NCBI GenBank assembly: GCA_009711825.1 | Contig: VEMY01000032.1 | Span: 1 to 64,000, forward strand | DNA: 64,000 nucleotides | Direction: 5' to 3' | DNA from: Bacillota bacterium | GTDB lineage: Bacteria; Bacillota; Proteinivoracia; UBA4975; VEMY01 | Shown: piece after piece, positions 16,052 through 24,712 of the stretch | Layout of the letters: the number at the start of each line of letters is the position of its first letter | Numbering within the stretch: position 1 is the first letter of the stretch | Notes under the pieces: generated by a model | Databases searched by the model: none | What the model was told of the DNA's origin: nothing | What the model saw: the letters and a program-made list of their open reading frames with translations, nothing else | Made by a program: the position numbers and the translations under genes

Positions 16052-16780
16052 CTATTGAGCGCTAATTTGTTTGAGACCATCCTCAATGCGCTGACGCACC
16101 AGGTTGCTGAGTTCGCCGGTTTTGCTGCCAAATTCTGCGGGCAGCACCGGCTCGCTGATCCAAAGAATGACCCGTGCCGGGGCAATGAGACGATTTTGTT
16201 CATAAATACCATAGGTGCCCTTGATACTTACTGGCACTATTGGCACTCCGGCGCGCACTGCAAGTTTCATACTACCCTGACGGAAGGGCAGCATTTCCGA
16301 TGATCGACTGCGGGTGCCTTCGGGAAATATAACCATCGATGTCCCATCCTTCAATTGCTGCACGCCCGTGTTGATAACTGCAACTGCTTGCCGCACATCC
16401 TTACGGTCCAAAAACAGGCAGCCTATGTTTCGCATCCAAGTGCTGATCAGAGGCATTTTCGTCAGTTCTTTTTTGGCAATGAAGGCCAACGGCTTGGGGA
16501 TGAACCCCATCACCAGCATGATATCAAAAATCCCCTGATGATTGCCCATTACAACCACCGGCCCCGGGGGCAGCTTGTCCAAGCCATGGACCCTGACCTT
16601 GCTGCCACTGGCCCGAAACACAAACCGGCCCCACCAATGGGCAAAACCATGCGCCACCCGTCTCCGGGTTGACTCGATCCCCAGTAGCTTCAGCAGCCAG
16701 ACAACCGGCAAAAGCAGTAATGCCAGTGTCAATGCAAAAATAGTTAGAACAAGCCAAAGCAAAGATCCAATTATTTTCAT
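16052..16780 (-). CDS. plsC: 1-acyl-sn-glycerol-3-phosphate acyltransferase PlsC
   Basis: PlsC adds the second acyl chain to make phosphatidic acid. The 242-residue protein has an N-terminal membrane helix, the NHQGIFD catalytic H-x4-D motif near residue 76, FPEGTRSRSSEMLPFRQG (glycerol-phosphate binding) near residue 145, and VPIVPVSIKG. ATG 16780 has CAGGTGA 6 nt upstream and is preferred to TTG 16798. With plsY and the lipid kinase elsewhere in the window it forms the core of phosphatidic acid synthesis, although it is not in the same operon. Confidence 0.92.
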   Translation of the reverse strand: MKIIGSLLWLVLTIFALTLALLLLPVVWLLKLLGIESTRRRVAHGFAHWWGRFVFRASGSKVRVHGLDKLPPGPVVVMGNHQGIFDIMLVMGFIPKPLAFIAKKELTKMPLISTWMRNIGCLFLDRKDVRQAVAVINTGVQQLKDGTSMVIFPEGTRSRSSEMLPFRQGSMKLAVRAGVPIVPVSIKGTYGIYEQNRLIAPARVILWISEPVLPAEFGSKTGELSNLVRQRIEDGLKQISAQ

Positions 16781-16851
16781 TCTGTTCACCTGCCACAATT
16801 CAGTTCAGACTAATTATAGCACATGCCGGCGTTGGGAAACACTCTCAGTGC

Positions 16852-17319
16852 TCAATGGATCGATTGTGGCGACATCGACAGCCCCTCGTCATCCCAGAGA
16901 TGTTCTAGTATCGGGTCAGAGTCTGTTTCAATTTGCTGCACAAGCTCTTCCCGCTCGTGCAGAAGCATTTTCACCAAGTCTTCACTACCCCAATCCCTGC
17001 AAGCATGCAGTTGGGGGATTGCCATACGCAGCAAATTTATTAATGCTGCTTCACTTTTCAGAGCCGATTTGAGTAAATCTGCTTCTGACCGCTGGGCTGA
17101 CGCTGTAAAATCTAGCTTTAACTCCGGTGGCTCCCCCAGATGCTGCAATCTCCTGCCCAGTCGGTTAAGATGCCGTACAGTTAAATCCTGTCGCAGTTTT
17201 GACCATTCTGCACCCAAACTGGCCCGGGTCTGCCAGCAGTCAACAAAAGTTTCCGCCAACTGCCGGGCAAAAATTCCCGTTATTTCTTGCAATAATTTTT
17301 TGCTCGCGACTTGAGGCAT
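16852..17319 (-). CDS. Hypothetical protein, possibly a divergent ferritin-like four-helix protein
   Basis: The 155-residue soluble protein is entirely helical in pattern. The segment HLNRLGRRLQHLGEPPELK followed by SEADLLKSALKSEAALINLL and LVKMLLHEREELVQQIE aligns by eye with helices B-D of bacterioferritin/Dps-like proteins (the H-x14-G-x-PP turn, S/E in helix C, E-x3-E in helix D). Some ferroxidase ligands seem changed, so iron binding is uncertain. ATG 17319 has GGAGGGG 5 nt upstream. It may also be an unrelated helical protein. Confidence 0.5.
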   Translation of the reverse strand: MPQVASKKLLQEITGIFARQLAETFVDCWQTRASLGAEWSKLRQDLTVRHLNRLGRRLQHLGEPPELKLDFTASAQRSEADLLKSALKSEAALINLLRMAIPQLHACRDWGSEDLVKMLLHEREELVQQIETDSDPILEHLWDDEGLSMSPQSIH

Positions 17320-17413
17320 ATCATCCCCTCCTTGTCTCAAGCAATAGTGTTTGTCTTATCTCAGCCATTATACTTTGCTGTCGCCAAGGACTTTGCTTTT
17401 TGCAATATTGGTG

Positions 17414-17442
17414 TTGGCTGATTAGCATGGACAAGCTATAAT
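17414..17442 (+). promoter_or_regulatory. Sigma-A-type promoter for the VTE5/VTE6-like operon
   Basis: TTGGCT (17414-17419), 17-bp spacer, TATAAT (17437-17442). The next gene starts at 17475 with GGGAGG upstream. Confidence 0.8.
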
Positions 17443-17474
17443 ATCATTGTTAGCAAAAAAAGGGAGGCACACAT

Positions 17475-18158
17475 ATGATTTCGACCGGGATGTTCATGTC
17501 GTATTTTCTCATCTTCGCCATCATCGGAATTTCCGAATTGTTGGTGAGACTATTCCATCTGCCAAAGGAGGAGAGTCGTAAATTCGTACATATCGGTGTA
17601 AGCCACTGGTGGCTGATTGCCATGTTCTTCTTCACTGAATGGCAATGGGCAATTATACCGCCAATCACGTTCATCTTTCTCAATCTTGTATCGTGGTACA
17701 CCGGCATCTTTGACTCCATGGAACGAAAAACCAGAGATATCAATAATTTGGGCACAGTCTATTTTCCGATTGCCCTTCTGATTCTGGTTCTCCTCACCTG
17801 GTTTGACAGTCCGGTATTTGAAGGCGTTCATCCGTATATCGGTGCTCTGGGTATTATGGCAATGGGTTATGGCGATGGGTTTGCAGGCTTAATCGGCACA
17901 AACTTTGGTAAAACCAAGTACACCCTGTTTGGCGCGACCAAAAGCGTTGAAGGCAGTATTGCAATGTTGGTAGCTTCATTCATTCCGTTGTTTGTAATTT
18001 TGTTATTGGGACCAGGCCTGGGACTGGTTTGGGCGCTGGGTGGCGCACTGCTGCTTGCTGTGGCGGCAACTGCCATCGAAGCGCTTACCCCCAAGGGTCT
18101 GGATAATTTAACAGTGCCCCTGGGCACTGCTCTAATCTGGTTGTTCTTTTTCGTTTGA
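17475..18158 (+). CDS. VTE5/SEC59/DGK1-family CTP-dependent lipid alcohol kinase-like membrane protein
   Basis: This 227-residue protein has about seven membrane helices and the conserved elements of the dolichol/phytol kinase branch of the CDP-alcohol superfamily: ESRKFVHIGVSHWW near residue 33, GYGDGFAGLIGTNFGKTKY near residue 133, and GATKSVEGSIAM near residue 155. Known members (SEC59, DGK1, VTE5) phosphorylate a membrane lipid alcohol using CTP. The next gene encodes a DUF92/VTE6-like protein, so the two may phosphorylate an isoprenoid alcohol twice. The substrate in this organism is unknown. Confidence 0.8.
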   Translation: MISTGMFMSYFLIFAIIGISELLVRLFHLPKEESRKFVHIGVSHWWLIAMFFFTEWQWAIIPPITFIFLNLVSWYTGIFDSMERKTRDINNLGTVYFPIALLILVLLTWFDSPVFEGVHPYIGALGIMAMGYGDGFAGLIGTNFGKTKYTLFGATKSVEGSIAMLVASFIPLFVILLLGPGLGLVWALGGALLLAVAATAIEALTPKGLDNLTVPLGTALIWLFFFV

Positions 18159-18176
18159 CTCTAAGGAGGCTGTCAG

Positions 18177-18992
18177 ATGAATTTCTTATTGACCGACCTG
18201 CTTCCGGGGCTGGCACTGAGTCTTGTTGTCGCCCTGGCGGCATGGTGCAAACGCTCCTTATCTCTCAGCGGTTTGTACGCGGCAACAGTGCTGGGCACCC
18301 TGATCTACATCCTTGGCAATTGGTTGTTTTGGGCCGTTCTGATCAGTTTTTTCCTCACATCCAGCCTGCTTAGTAAATTTAAATCCGCAGCCAAGCAAAC
18401 AGTGGCAGCGGATTTTGCCAAGACCGGTCGCCGCGACTGGTTACAGGTGCTGGCCAACGGCAGCATTGGGCTTGCCATGGCCGGCGCCTGGTATTTCTCC
18501 GGCAACGATCCGATCTACGCGGTGGGTTATTTCGCCAGCTTCGCGGCCGTAAACGCCGATACCTGGGCAACCGAGCTGGGGATTTTAAGCACCAAGGAAC
18601 CATTGTCAATCCTCACCCTGAAGCCGGTTGCAGCCGGGGTTTCCGGGGCCGTAAGCCTGCTGGGTACCGGCGCAGCGCTGGCCGGCGCTGCCTTTATCTC
18701 TATTCTAGCAGCCCTAGGTCTCTCCCTAACAACCACAGTCAGCTGGCTGGGGATCGCTGCCGTCTCTGCCGGGGGCGGGTTTATCGGGTCACTGCTGGAC
18801 AGTGTTCTGGGCGCCAGCGTCCAGGCCATGTATCGATGTCCGGTCTGTGGTAAACTAACCGAAAAGAGGCATCACCATGGCCAACCCACCGAACTGGCCA
18901 GGGGGCTCAATTGGTTTGAAAACGACGCCGTCAACTGGGTCTGTTCGCTGGCCGGCGGAGTGATCGCCATGGCGTTATATTTTTGGCTCTAA
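18177..18992 (+). CDS. DUF92/TMEM19 family membrane protein (VTE6-like)
   Basis: The 271-residue polytopic protein shows the DUF92 hallmarks: NADTWATELGILS near residue 123, LTLKPVAAGVSGAVSLLGT, GFIGSLLDSVLGASVQAMY near residue 200, a YRCPVCGKLTEK zinc-ribbon-like pair, and GLNWFENDAVNWVCSLAGG. Plant VTE6, the best-studied relative, phosphorylates phytyl phosphate to the diphosphate. It is separated by 18 bp from the VTE5-like gene and is likely co-translated. ATG 18177 has AAGGAGG upstream. Confidence 0.83.
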   Translation: MNFLLTDLLPGLALSLVVALAAWCKRSLSLSGLYAATVLGTLIYILGNWLFWAVLISFFLTSSLLSKFKSAAKQTVAADFAKTGRRDWLQVLANGSIGLAMAGAWYFSGNDPIYAVGYFASFAAVNADTWATELGILSTKEPLSILTLKPVAAGVSGAVSLLGTGAALAGAAFISILAALGLSLTTTVSWLGIAAVSAGGGFIGSLLDSVLGASVQAMYRCPVCGKLTEKRHHHGQPTELARGLNWFENDAVNWVCSLAGGVIAMALYFWL

Positions 18993-19012
18993 ACTGTGAA
19001 AGGAGTTGCGTA

Positions 19013-19519
19013 ATGCTGGAAAAGGTCCCGTATAACCGTTACTTACCGGAACTTACAACCCAACTGCCCCGGGGCGCATTTTTGACCACCAAATGGCAGA
19101 ATGAGCTCAACACAATGACCATCGGCTGGGGTTCTGTCGGTGTAGTCTGGAGCCGGCCCGTTTTCACCGTGTTGGTGCGCTATTCCCGCCACACCTATTC
19201 ACTCTTGGAAAAAGCGCAGGAGTTCACAGTCAGCGTCCCGCTCGCGGTGGACTTGCGCGATGCGTTGCAAATTTGTGGAACCCGCTCTGGAAGGGATATC
19301 GACAAATTTTCCGTCTGCAAACTCACAGCCAGGCCGGGGGTGACGGTTTCTACACCTGTGGTAGGCGAGTGCGAACTGCATTATGAGTGCAAGGTCATCT
19401 ATCAGCAGGCCATGGAACCGGCTCTGGTGGCAGAAAAGATCGCCAACCGTTATTATCGGGAGCTGGATTATCACATCATCTATTACGGTGAAATCCAGGA
19501 ATGTTATAAAACAACATAA
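19013..19519 (+). CDS. Flavin reductase-like FMN-binding split-barrel protein
   Basis: The 168-residue protein resembles the flavin reductase (COG1853) split barrel: PRGAFLTTK, NTMTIGWGSVGVVWSRPVFTVLVRYSRHTYSLLE and EFTVSVPLAVDLRDALQICGTRSGRD are the FMN-phosphate and isoalloxazine-binding segments. Such proteins bind FMN and often act as NAD(P)H:flavin or ferric reductases in anaerobes. ATG 19013 has AAGGAG 8 nt upstream; a frame from 18983 overlaps the previous gene without a ribosome site. It is the last gene before a terminator. Confidence 0.85.
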   Translation: MLEKVPYNRYLPELTTQLPRGAFLTTKWQNELNTMTIGWGSVGVVWSRPVFTVLVRYSRHTYSLLEKAQEFTVSVPLAVDLRDALQICGTRSGRDIDKFSVCKLTARPGVTVSTPVVGECELHYECKVIYQQAMEPALVAEKIANRYYRELDYHIIYYGEIQECYKTT

Positions 19520-19531
19520 TAGTATAGAAAA

Positions 19532-19565
19532 ACAGGGGCTGCCATCTGACAGCCCCTGTTTTTGT
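19532..19565. terminator. Terminator after the flavin reductase-like gene
   Basis: ACAGGGGCTG and CAGCCCCTGT pair around an 8-nt loop and are followed by TTTTTG; an A-run precedes the stem, so it may also serve the convergent EIIA gene. Confidence 0.88.
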
Positions 19566-19593
19566 TCGGATCAGCGAGACTATGTAAAATTCG

Positions 19594-20067
19594 TTAAAAT
19601 TCCGGGTCTTCTTGGGCTTTGATGTTCATCAAATCAATAACTTCACGTGGTTGCTGCGCTGCAAGCAACTGCTCCCGAAAATCATCTTCCATCAGCACCC
19701 CGGCTATTCTGGAGAGCATCACCAAGTGGTCTGTACTGGCGGCTGCTTCGGGCACTGCCAGCAGGAAAATCATCTCTACCGGTTGATCATCTAATGACTT
19801 CCATTCCACCGGCGCCGCCAATCTACCCACCGCAACAGCAGTTTCTTTAACGGCCTTGCTCTTGCCATGGGGAATGGCAAACCCCATACCAAAACCAGTG
19901 GTCTCTTCCTGTTCCCGCTTCAGCACATCCACCAGAAACAAATCGAGAGAACTGAGCAGGCCCTGTTCTTTCAATAACAGCGAAAGCTTTCTAATTGCCT
20001 CTGTACGTGTAAACGCTTTTAAGTTCAAGTCAATAAGGTTCTCATTGGTAATTTCGCGAATTGACAA
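19594..20067 (-). CDS. PTS EIIA-fructose-type (PtsN-like) domain protein
   Basis: The 157-residue protein is a single EIIA domain of the fructose/mannitol/nitrogen family. The phosphorylatable histidine is H67 in GMGFAIPHGKS, and the C-terminal part has DHLVMLSRIAGVLMEDDFREQL. No membrane IIBC or HPr genes are next to it, so it may be regulatory (PtsN-like) rather than part of a sugar importer. ATG 20067 has a GGAGGGGG-type site 6 nt upstream. Confidence 0.88.
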   Translation of the reverse strand: MSIREITNENLIDLNLKAFTRTEAIRKLSLLLKEQGLLSSLDLFLVDVLKREQEETTGFGMGFAIPHGKSKAVKETAVAVGRLAAPVEWKSLDDQPVEMIFLLAVPEAAASTDHLVMLSRIAGVLMEDDFREQLLAAQQPREVIDLMNIKAQEDPEF

Positions 20068-20206
20068 AATCTATTCCCCCTCCTGCTCCCATTTTACTGC
20101 ATTTGCCAATAAATTTACAGCCAATATAAGCAAAAAATCTAATCTTTGAAACCAATGGCACAAAGCAATCATAAACTGCACTATCAGATAACAGGAGGTG
20201 AGGGGA

Positions 20207-20563
20207 ATGTTAAACAATGAAATCCTCTCGAAGCTTGCTAAGTGGACGGGGTTTGTCGGTATCATCACTCTAATCATGGGGGTGCTTCAGGTTATCACCA
20301 TCGTCGGCATCATTCCAGGTGTGATTATGATTATCTTGGCAACCAAGTTACTTGCCGCAAAATCCGGTGCCCTGGCCCTTGCTGCAGACGGCGACAATTC
20401 ACAAATGGAAAACATTTTCCGGAACTTGGCCGCATACTTTCATATCACCGGTATTTTGTTTATCATCAGTTTAATCATGATGCTGCTCTCGGTGCTTATA
20501 ATTACTATTGTCGGCCTGATGGGCGTGCCTGAACTGCCCTGGCAAAATTATCTTCCCTATTGA
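20207..20563 (+). CDS. Small membrane protein, DUF5362-like
   Basis: The 118-residue protein has four hydrophobic segments: WTGFVGIITLIMGVLQ, a long glycine/isoleucine-rich pair, then ITGILFIISLIMMLLSVLII. A central hydrophilic stretch, ALAADGDNSQMENIFRNLAAYF, matches my memory of DUF5362 proteins of Clostridia. ATG 20207 has AGGAGGTGAGGGGA upstream. Function unknown. A terminator follows immediately. Confidence 0.7.
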   Translation: MLNNEILSKLAKWTGFVGIITLIMGVLQVITIVGIIPGVIMIILATKLLAAKSGALALAADGDNSQMENIFRNLAAYFHITGILFIISLIMMLLSVLIITIVGLMGVPELPWQNYLPY

Positions 20564-20587
20564 GAGTCTCGGACTCTCTTTTTTTAT
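20562..20587 (+). terminator. Terminator after the DUF5362-like gene
   Basis: GAGAGTC and GACTCTC pair around a 3-nt loop and are followed by seven T residues. Confidence 0.88.
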
Positions 20588-20656
20588 TCATATTTTTTCT
20601 GGCCAAGTGAGGCAACTAGTACAAAAAAGCAAAAGGCACCAGCGCTGTCTTCTAAC

Positions 20657-21610
20657 TTAGATATATGTCTTCAGGGCAACTCCCCTACCTCTGAGTCTAT
20701 AATCCTTAACACAAGCGGGAATGAACACGGTGTCACCAGGCTCCAGGTCAAGGTAGATTTCCCCTGCGGCAATGTTCAGCAGTCCATCCAGCACCACCAG
20801 GGTCTCAAAACGGTTTTGTTCGCGGCTGAAATGTAATTTTTCAGCAACCACCAGTTTTTCTACGCTGAACCAGGGCGTAGCAATCAGGCGGTAAACACCA
20901 TCTGTCACCGGCGCTGCAGGCAATATTTGCGGGGGGCCGGATTCTATATCTAATACTGACAGCGCTTTGTCCACATGCAGCTCCCGGGGATTGCCAGAAC
21001 TGTCAGTCCGGTTCCAATCGTACACCCGATAAGTAACATCGGAACTTTGTTGAACTTCTGCCAAAACGATGCCGGCGCCAATGGCATGCACAGTTCCGGG
21101 GGGAATATAGAACGCGTCTCCCGGGTGGACAGGCACTTGGTTGAGGACGGACTCCAATTCTCCCCGCTCCAAAGCCGCGGAAAACGCCGCTTTATCCACT
21201 CCCGGCTTCACGCCCATGATTAGACGACTGCCCGGCTTAGCGCTCACGATATACCACATCTCCGCCTTACCCAGACTCTGCTCATGTTCCGCCGCAAACT
21301 GGTCATCGGGATGTACCTGGACAGAAAGATCCTCCCGGGCGCCAATGAGTTTTATCAACAGCGGAAACTTCTGCTGCAGTGGCCACCAATTGTCCCCCAA
21401 CAGTTGCTGGGGATACTCTGCGACCAGTTGCGCCAGGGGCTGTCCAGCCATGCTGCCGTTTGCCACCGTTGACTGATTGCCGGGATACAAAGACAACTCC
21501 CAACTTTCACCGATGCCCTGCCCGCCTTTTCCGGGAAAGGTCTGCTCCAACCCGCCGCCCCAGGGACGTTCATTGTACACTGGTCTTAACTTCAACGGAT
21601 AGAATTTCAT
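20657..21610 (-). CDS. manA: Mannose-6-phosphate isomerase, class I
   Basis: ManA interconverts mannose-6-phosphate and fructose-6-phosphate with zinc. The 317-residue protein has the length of the Bacillus short form. Metal-site motifs are visible: LSVQVHPDDQFA near residue 96 (Gln and His ligands), GELE-x-VLNQVPVHPGDAFYIPPGTVHAIG near residue 160 (His), and LAEVQQSSDVTYRVYDWNR near residue 182. ATG 21610 overlaps the stop of the creatininase-like gene (ATGA), so it is the last gene of a coupled operon. Confidence 0.94.
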   Translation of the reverse strand: MKFYPLKLRPVYNERPWGGGLEQTFPGKGGQGIGESWELSLYPGNQSTVANGSMAGQPLAQLVAEYPQQLLGDNWWPLQQKFPLLIKLIGAREDLSVQVHPDDQFAAEHEQSLGKAEMWYIVSAKPGSRLIMGVKPGVDKAAFSAALERGELESVLNQVPVHPGDAFYIPPGTVHAIGAGIVLAEVQQSSDVTYRVYDWNRTDSSGNPRELHVDKALSVLDIESGPPQILPAAPVTDGVYRLIATPWFSVEKLVVAEKLHFSREQNRFETLVVLDGLLNIAAGEIYLDLEPGDTVFIPACVKDYRLRGRGVALKTYI

Positions 21611-22329
21611 TTGGTTACCAAATCTCCTGTCTGCAGACTTTTTACCAGTTTAACCACCTGAGGAAGCAGTAATTCATACAGCTTTTCTCCTTTGGTCCTG
21701 CTGGCCTGTCTTGCATCACCACTCATACCCTCAGGAAGCACCGCCGCTTCCATACCGGGATAGAACACTTGCGCCACGGTTCGGACATTGTTGACCGTGG
21801 CCTGCTCCATATCGACCAGGTTCTCATCAAGCGCCAAAACAAGAGAAGTCTCATCCTCGCCGCCGTGGCCTTGGGAACTACACACTCCGAGAATTTCCGG
21901 TTGGAAATCCTGCCACCAATTGATCAGCATCGCTGTCACACCCTGGTCGGCCAGACGTTCGCCAACTGTTGTCAATGCCGGGATGTTCCCACCATGGCCA
22001 TTGAAAAACAACTGCTTGTCCAGCCCCCAGCGTTTAAGTTCGAGACCGATATGATACACATATTCGGCAAACACCTCGTTGGGGATGTTCAGGGTGCCGG
22101 CGAATGGCGCCAGTGACCAAGAGTGACCGTAGGTTATCTCCGGCGCAATCAGAACTTTTCCGCCCAGCTCAGCATCCAGCAACTCCATAAACCGGCGGGG
22201 TATCAACATATCTGTGCCGAGTGGACAGTGTTGTCCGTGGGCCTCAATCATGCCAATGGGTATAACCGCAGTGCTTATATCTTTCGTAGCAGCGGCAAAA
22301 TCTGCCGAATTCATGTTTAATATATACAT
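21607..22329 (-). CDS. Creatininase-family amidohydrolase
   Basis: The 240-residue protein has the metal-binding motifs of the creatininase family: GMIEAHGQHCPLGTD near residue 27 (Glu, His, Asp), FFNGHGGNIPAL near residue 108, and QGHGGEDETSLVL near residue 155 (Glu). Members hydrolyse cyclic or linear amides, including creatinine, FAPy and mycofactocin precursors. The natural substrate here is unknown. ATG 22329 has AAGGAGGAG upstream and shares one base with the previous stop. Confidence 0.88.
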   Translation of the reverse strand: MYILNMNSADFAAATKDISTAVIPIGMIEAHGQHCPLGTDMLIPRRFMELLDAELGGKVLIAPEITYGHSWSLAPFAGTLNIPNEVFAEYVYHIGLELKRWGLDKQLFFNGHGGNIPALTTVGERLADQGVTAMLINWWQDFQPEILGVCSSQGHGGEDETSLVLALDENLVDMEQATVNNVRTVAQVFYPGMEAAVLPEGMSGDARQASRTKGEKLYELLLPQVVKLVKSLQTGDLVTK

Positions 22330-22985
22330 TATTTCTCCTCCTTTAGTTCGATATCTAAAAACACATGTGCTTCCCGGGCCACGCTCCCTCGTGGCTGCCA
22401 GGCAAGTGGCCGAGCAAACAGCGGTCCATCCACAACAGCCGTGTGAAACTCGCCCTGCTCACCGCAGGGATCGATACCGCAGGCAGTTAATTCCTCTATT
22501 GTTTGCCTGTCCAAAACCCGTCCCAAAAACCGTGTGTCCATCAACTCCCGATTGATAACAACAATCACCGCTTTAAATCCCGCATCGATGAACTGGTCAA
22601 GCACCTTGTCACGTCCTAGGCGCCACAAGGGCAAGAGCGCCTGAATCCCGGCCTGACGGCAGACCGATTCCTCCCACTCCCTGTGTCCGGCAATATCAAT
22701 ATCGCCAAACACCGCATGGGTAACACCGCATCCCGCCAGTTTCCGCAATTCATGGACAAAAACCTGCTCGTAATTATCCCAGGAAGCCGGGCACCACCGA
22801 TGCTCAACATTGAGCAGGCGCGCCTGGGCCTGGAGAAAGGCCGGTTCCAGCCCATGGGACCGGGAACGGGAATTCTGCTCGTTTACCATCGTCAGCAAAC
22901 ATTTGGCGGTACCTCCGGCCTGGAGCGCTCGGTACAAAGCCAAACAAGAGTCCTTACCTCCACTCCAGGAACAGACAAGCTGCAT
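22329..22985 (-). CDS. PP-loop ATPase, Dph6/diphthine-ammonia ligase-like
   Basis: The 218-residue protein begins MQLVCSWSGGKDSCLALYRA, a PP-loop (SGGKDS) that binds ATP and adenylates a substrate. It also has ELRKLAGCGVTHAVFGDIDI and GIDPCGEQGEFHTAVVDGPLF, both typical of the Dph6/YbgI-type PF01902 family. Archaeal and eukaryotic members amidate diphthine on EF-2, which bacteria lack, so the bacterial role must be different. ATG 22985 has GGAGG 7 nt upstream and overlaps the previous stop (TGATG). Confidence 0.88.
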   Translation of the reverse strand: MQLVCSWSGGKDSCLALYRALQAGGTAKCLLTMVNEQNSRSRSHGLEPAFLQAQARLLNVEHRWCPASWDNYEQVFVHELRKLAGCGVTHAVFGDIDIAGHREWEESVCRQAGIQALLPLWRLGRDKVLDQFIDAGFKAVIVVINRELMDTRFLGRVLDRQTIEELTACGIDPCGEQGEFHTAVVDGPLFARPLAWQPRGSVAREAHVFLDIELKEEK

Positions 22986-24676
22986 CACTCCACCTCCAGT
23001 GTACGCAAGCGGTTTATAGCGGCAGCCAGTTCCAGGGGACGGGGCAAAGCCATATCGACGGGATGCTGTCCCGGAAACGGTGAGAGTGTATCCAACCCCT
23101 CCACATCCAAACGCTGAAACAGCTTCTCGCCCACAGATGAAAGCGGAGCCGATGTCCGCATTTCCCTGGCAATCAGGTGGAGCATCCGCGCCAAAGCCCG
23201 GGTCTGGCTTGGGTCTACCAGCTGTTCCACTGCACTTAGCTCAATAGTCTCCGTCCCCAAAAGGATGACATGCCTCCCCCTTGCGTCGGCCCGCTGACGT
23301 CTTCCTTTGCTGGCGTTAATTCCCCGCGGTGAGATTATCCGCCCAGAAATAGGTCCAAACTCTTTGCCTCCCTGATTACTCCTCCGGGCTGGTAAACTGG
23401 CAGCCACCTCACGGGCACGGGCAGTCACGTCCCGTGGTCGAAAAGCGTCCATCATGATGACCGTGTCAGCAATATCCAGATAATCACCGGCACCGCCAAT
23501 GACCAGCACGCTGGAGACCCCATGCTGCCTGTATAACTGGTGCGCTTTATCAACAAACGGAGTAATCGGCTCCTTGTCGCGATGAATTAGGGCTTGCATC
23601 CGTGCGTCACGAATCATGAAATTAGTGGCGCTGGTATCCTCATCGATCAGCAGCAGTTTGCTGCCGACCTCCAGGGCCTCGATAATATTCGCTGCCTGGG
23701 ATGTGCTGCCACTGGCATCTTCGGTGTAAAAGCCACGGGTAGATTTACCCCCAGGTAAATCAGAAATAAAGGGCGAAATATCGACCCGGGCAACCCGACG
23801 CCCGTCCTCAGCCCGAATCTTCACCGCTGTCGCATCATCGCGCCCATCCCCCAAAACATGATTATAGACGCCCCGCTCCAGTGCATGGAGCAGGGTGCTC
23901 TTGCCATGATAACCACCGCCAACTATCAAAGTTATGCCCTTCCTGATAGCTAGGCCGTTAATTTTTTCGCCTGTGGGCAGCGAGATTGTGGCAGTCAGTT
24001 CCGGCGGCGCCTCAAACGGGACAACACCCTTTCCCTGCACTGGCAAATCACTGACACCGCTTCTCCGGGGAAGGACAGAACCATTGGCAACGAAGGCAAC
24101 CAAATCATTTGCAGCCAGATACTCCCGGATTGCCTGCTGGCGGTCGGCCAATTGGAGTTGGGCATGCAGGGCAGCAGGCGAAAACCCGTCGATTACTTTA
24201 TTTAATACATCGGGCAGGCGCTGACAGAGCATGGTTTCGGCCTGACGCCCCAGAACTGTCCGCCCCCGGGCTGGTAATCCCGCAGAAAGCCGGATTTCCA
24301 ATCCCCCAGTCCGGGCCCGCACGCAAGTGCGCTCTAGAACCGCTTGTCCGGGAGCATCAATGGTCAATTGGCCACTGTTACCGGTGCCACCGGCGGTCCC
24401 AAACTCCTTGAGGGCATCGGCCACTGACCGGGCAAAGAAATCTTCGCAGGCAATTCGACGCTGATATGTACTAATCCAGTCTTGTTTAACAGCGAACCGT
24501 TCCCTGGGGATGAAAACCCGCAACCGGGAAGGGTTTGCAAAGGGATCTGGCTGGACATAGTCAATAAATAGCTGCCAGCCGGGGTCCTGGTAATTCCCAG
24601 TAAGCTCCTGATACGCCTTATAGCCCCGACGATCAATTTTTTGCAATTTTTCCTTTAATAATTTCAGAACAACCAC
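22985..24676 (-). CDS. ABC-ATPase domain protein (PF09818 type)
   Basis: The 563-residue protein matches the 'predicted ATPase of the ABC class' family often misnamed isopentenyl-diphosphate isomerase. Visible features are GITLIVGGGYHGKSTLLHALERGVYNH (Walker A GGYHGKST near residue 250), DISPFISDLPGGKSTRGFYTEDASGSTSQAANI (signature-like), LLLIDEDTSATNFMIRD (Walker B), and SSVLVIGGAGDYLDIAD. It is soluble and is not part of a transporter. The start is GTG 24676, with no strong ribosome site. It heads the coupled operon with the PP-loop ATPase, creatininase-like gene and manA. Confidence 0.87.
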   Translation of the reverse strand: MVVLKLLKEKLQKIDRRGYKAYQELTGNYQDPGWQLFIDYVQPDPFANPSRLRVFIPRERFAVKQDWISTYQRRIACEDFFARSVADALKEFGTAGGTGNSGQLTIDAPGQAVLERTCVRARTGGLEIRLSAGLPARGRTVLGRQAETMLCQRLPDVLNKVIDGFSPAALHAQLQLADRQQAIREYLAANDLVAFVANGSVLPRRSGVSDLPVQGKGVVPFEAPPELTATISLPTGEKINGLAIRKGITLIVGGGYHGKSTLLHALERGVYNHVLGDGRDDATAVKIRAEDGRRVARVDISPFISDLPGGKSTRGFYTEDASGSTSQAANIIEALEVGSKLLLIDEDTSATNFMIRDARMQALIHRDKEPITPFVDKAHQLYRQHGVSSVLVIGGAGDYLDIADTVIMMDAFRPRDVTARAREVAASLPARRSNQGGKEFGPISGRIISPRGINASKGRRQRADARGRHVILLGTETIELSAVEQLVDPSQTRALARMLHLIAREMRTSAPLSSVGEKLFQRLDVEGLDTLSPFPGQHPVDMALPRPLELAAAINRLRTLEVE

Positions 24677-24712
24677 CCCATATCAATAAAAATCCATGGT
24701 AATAATTTTGTG

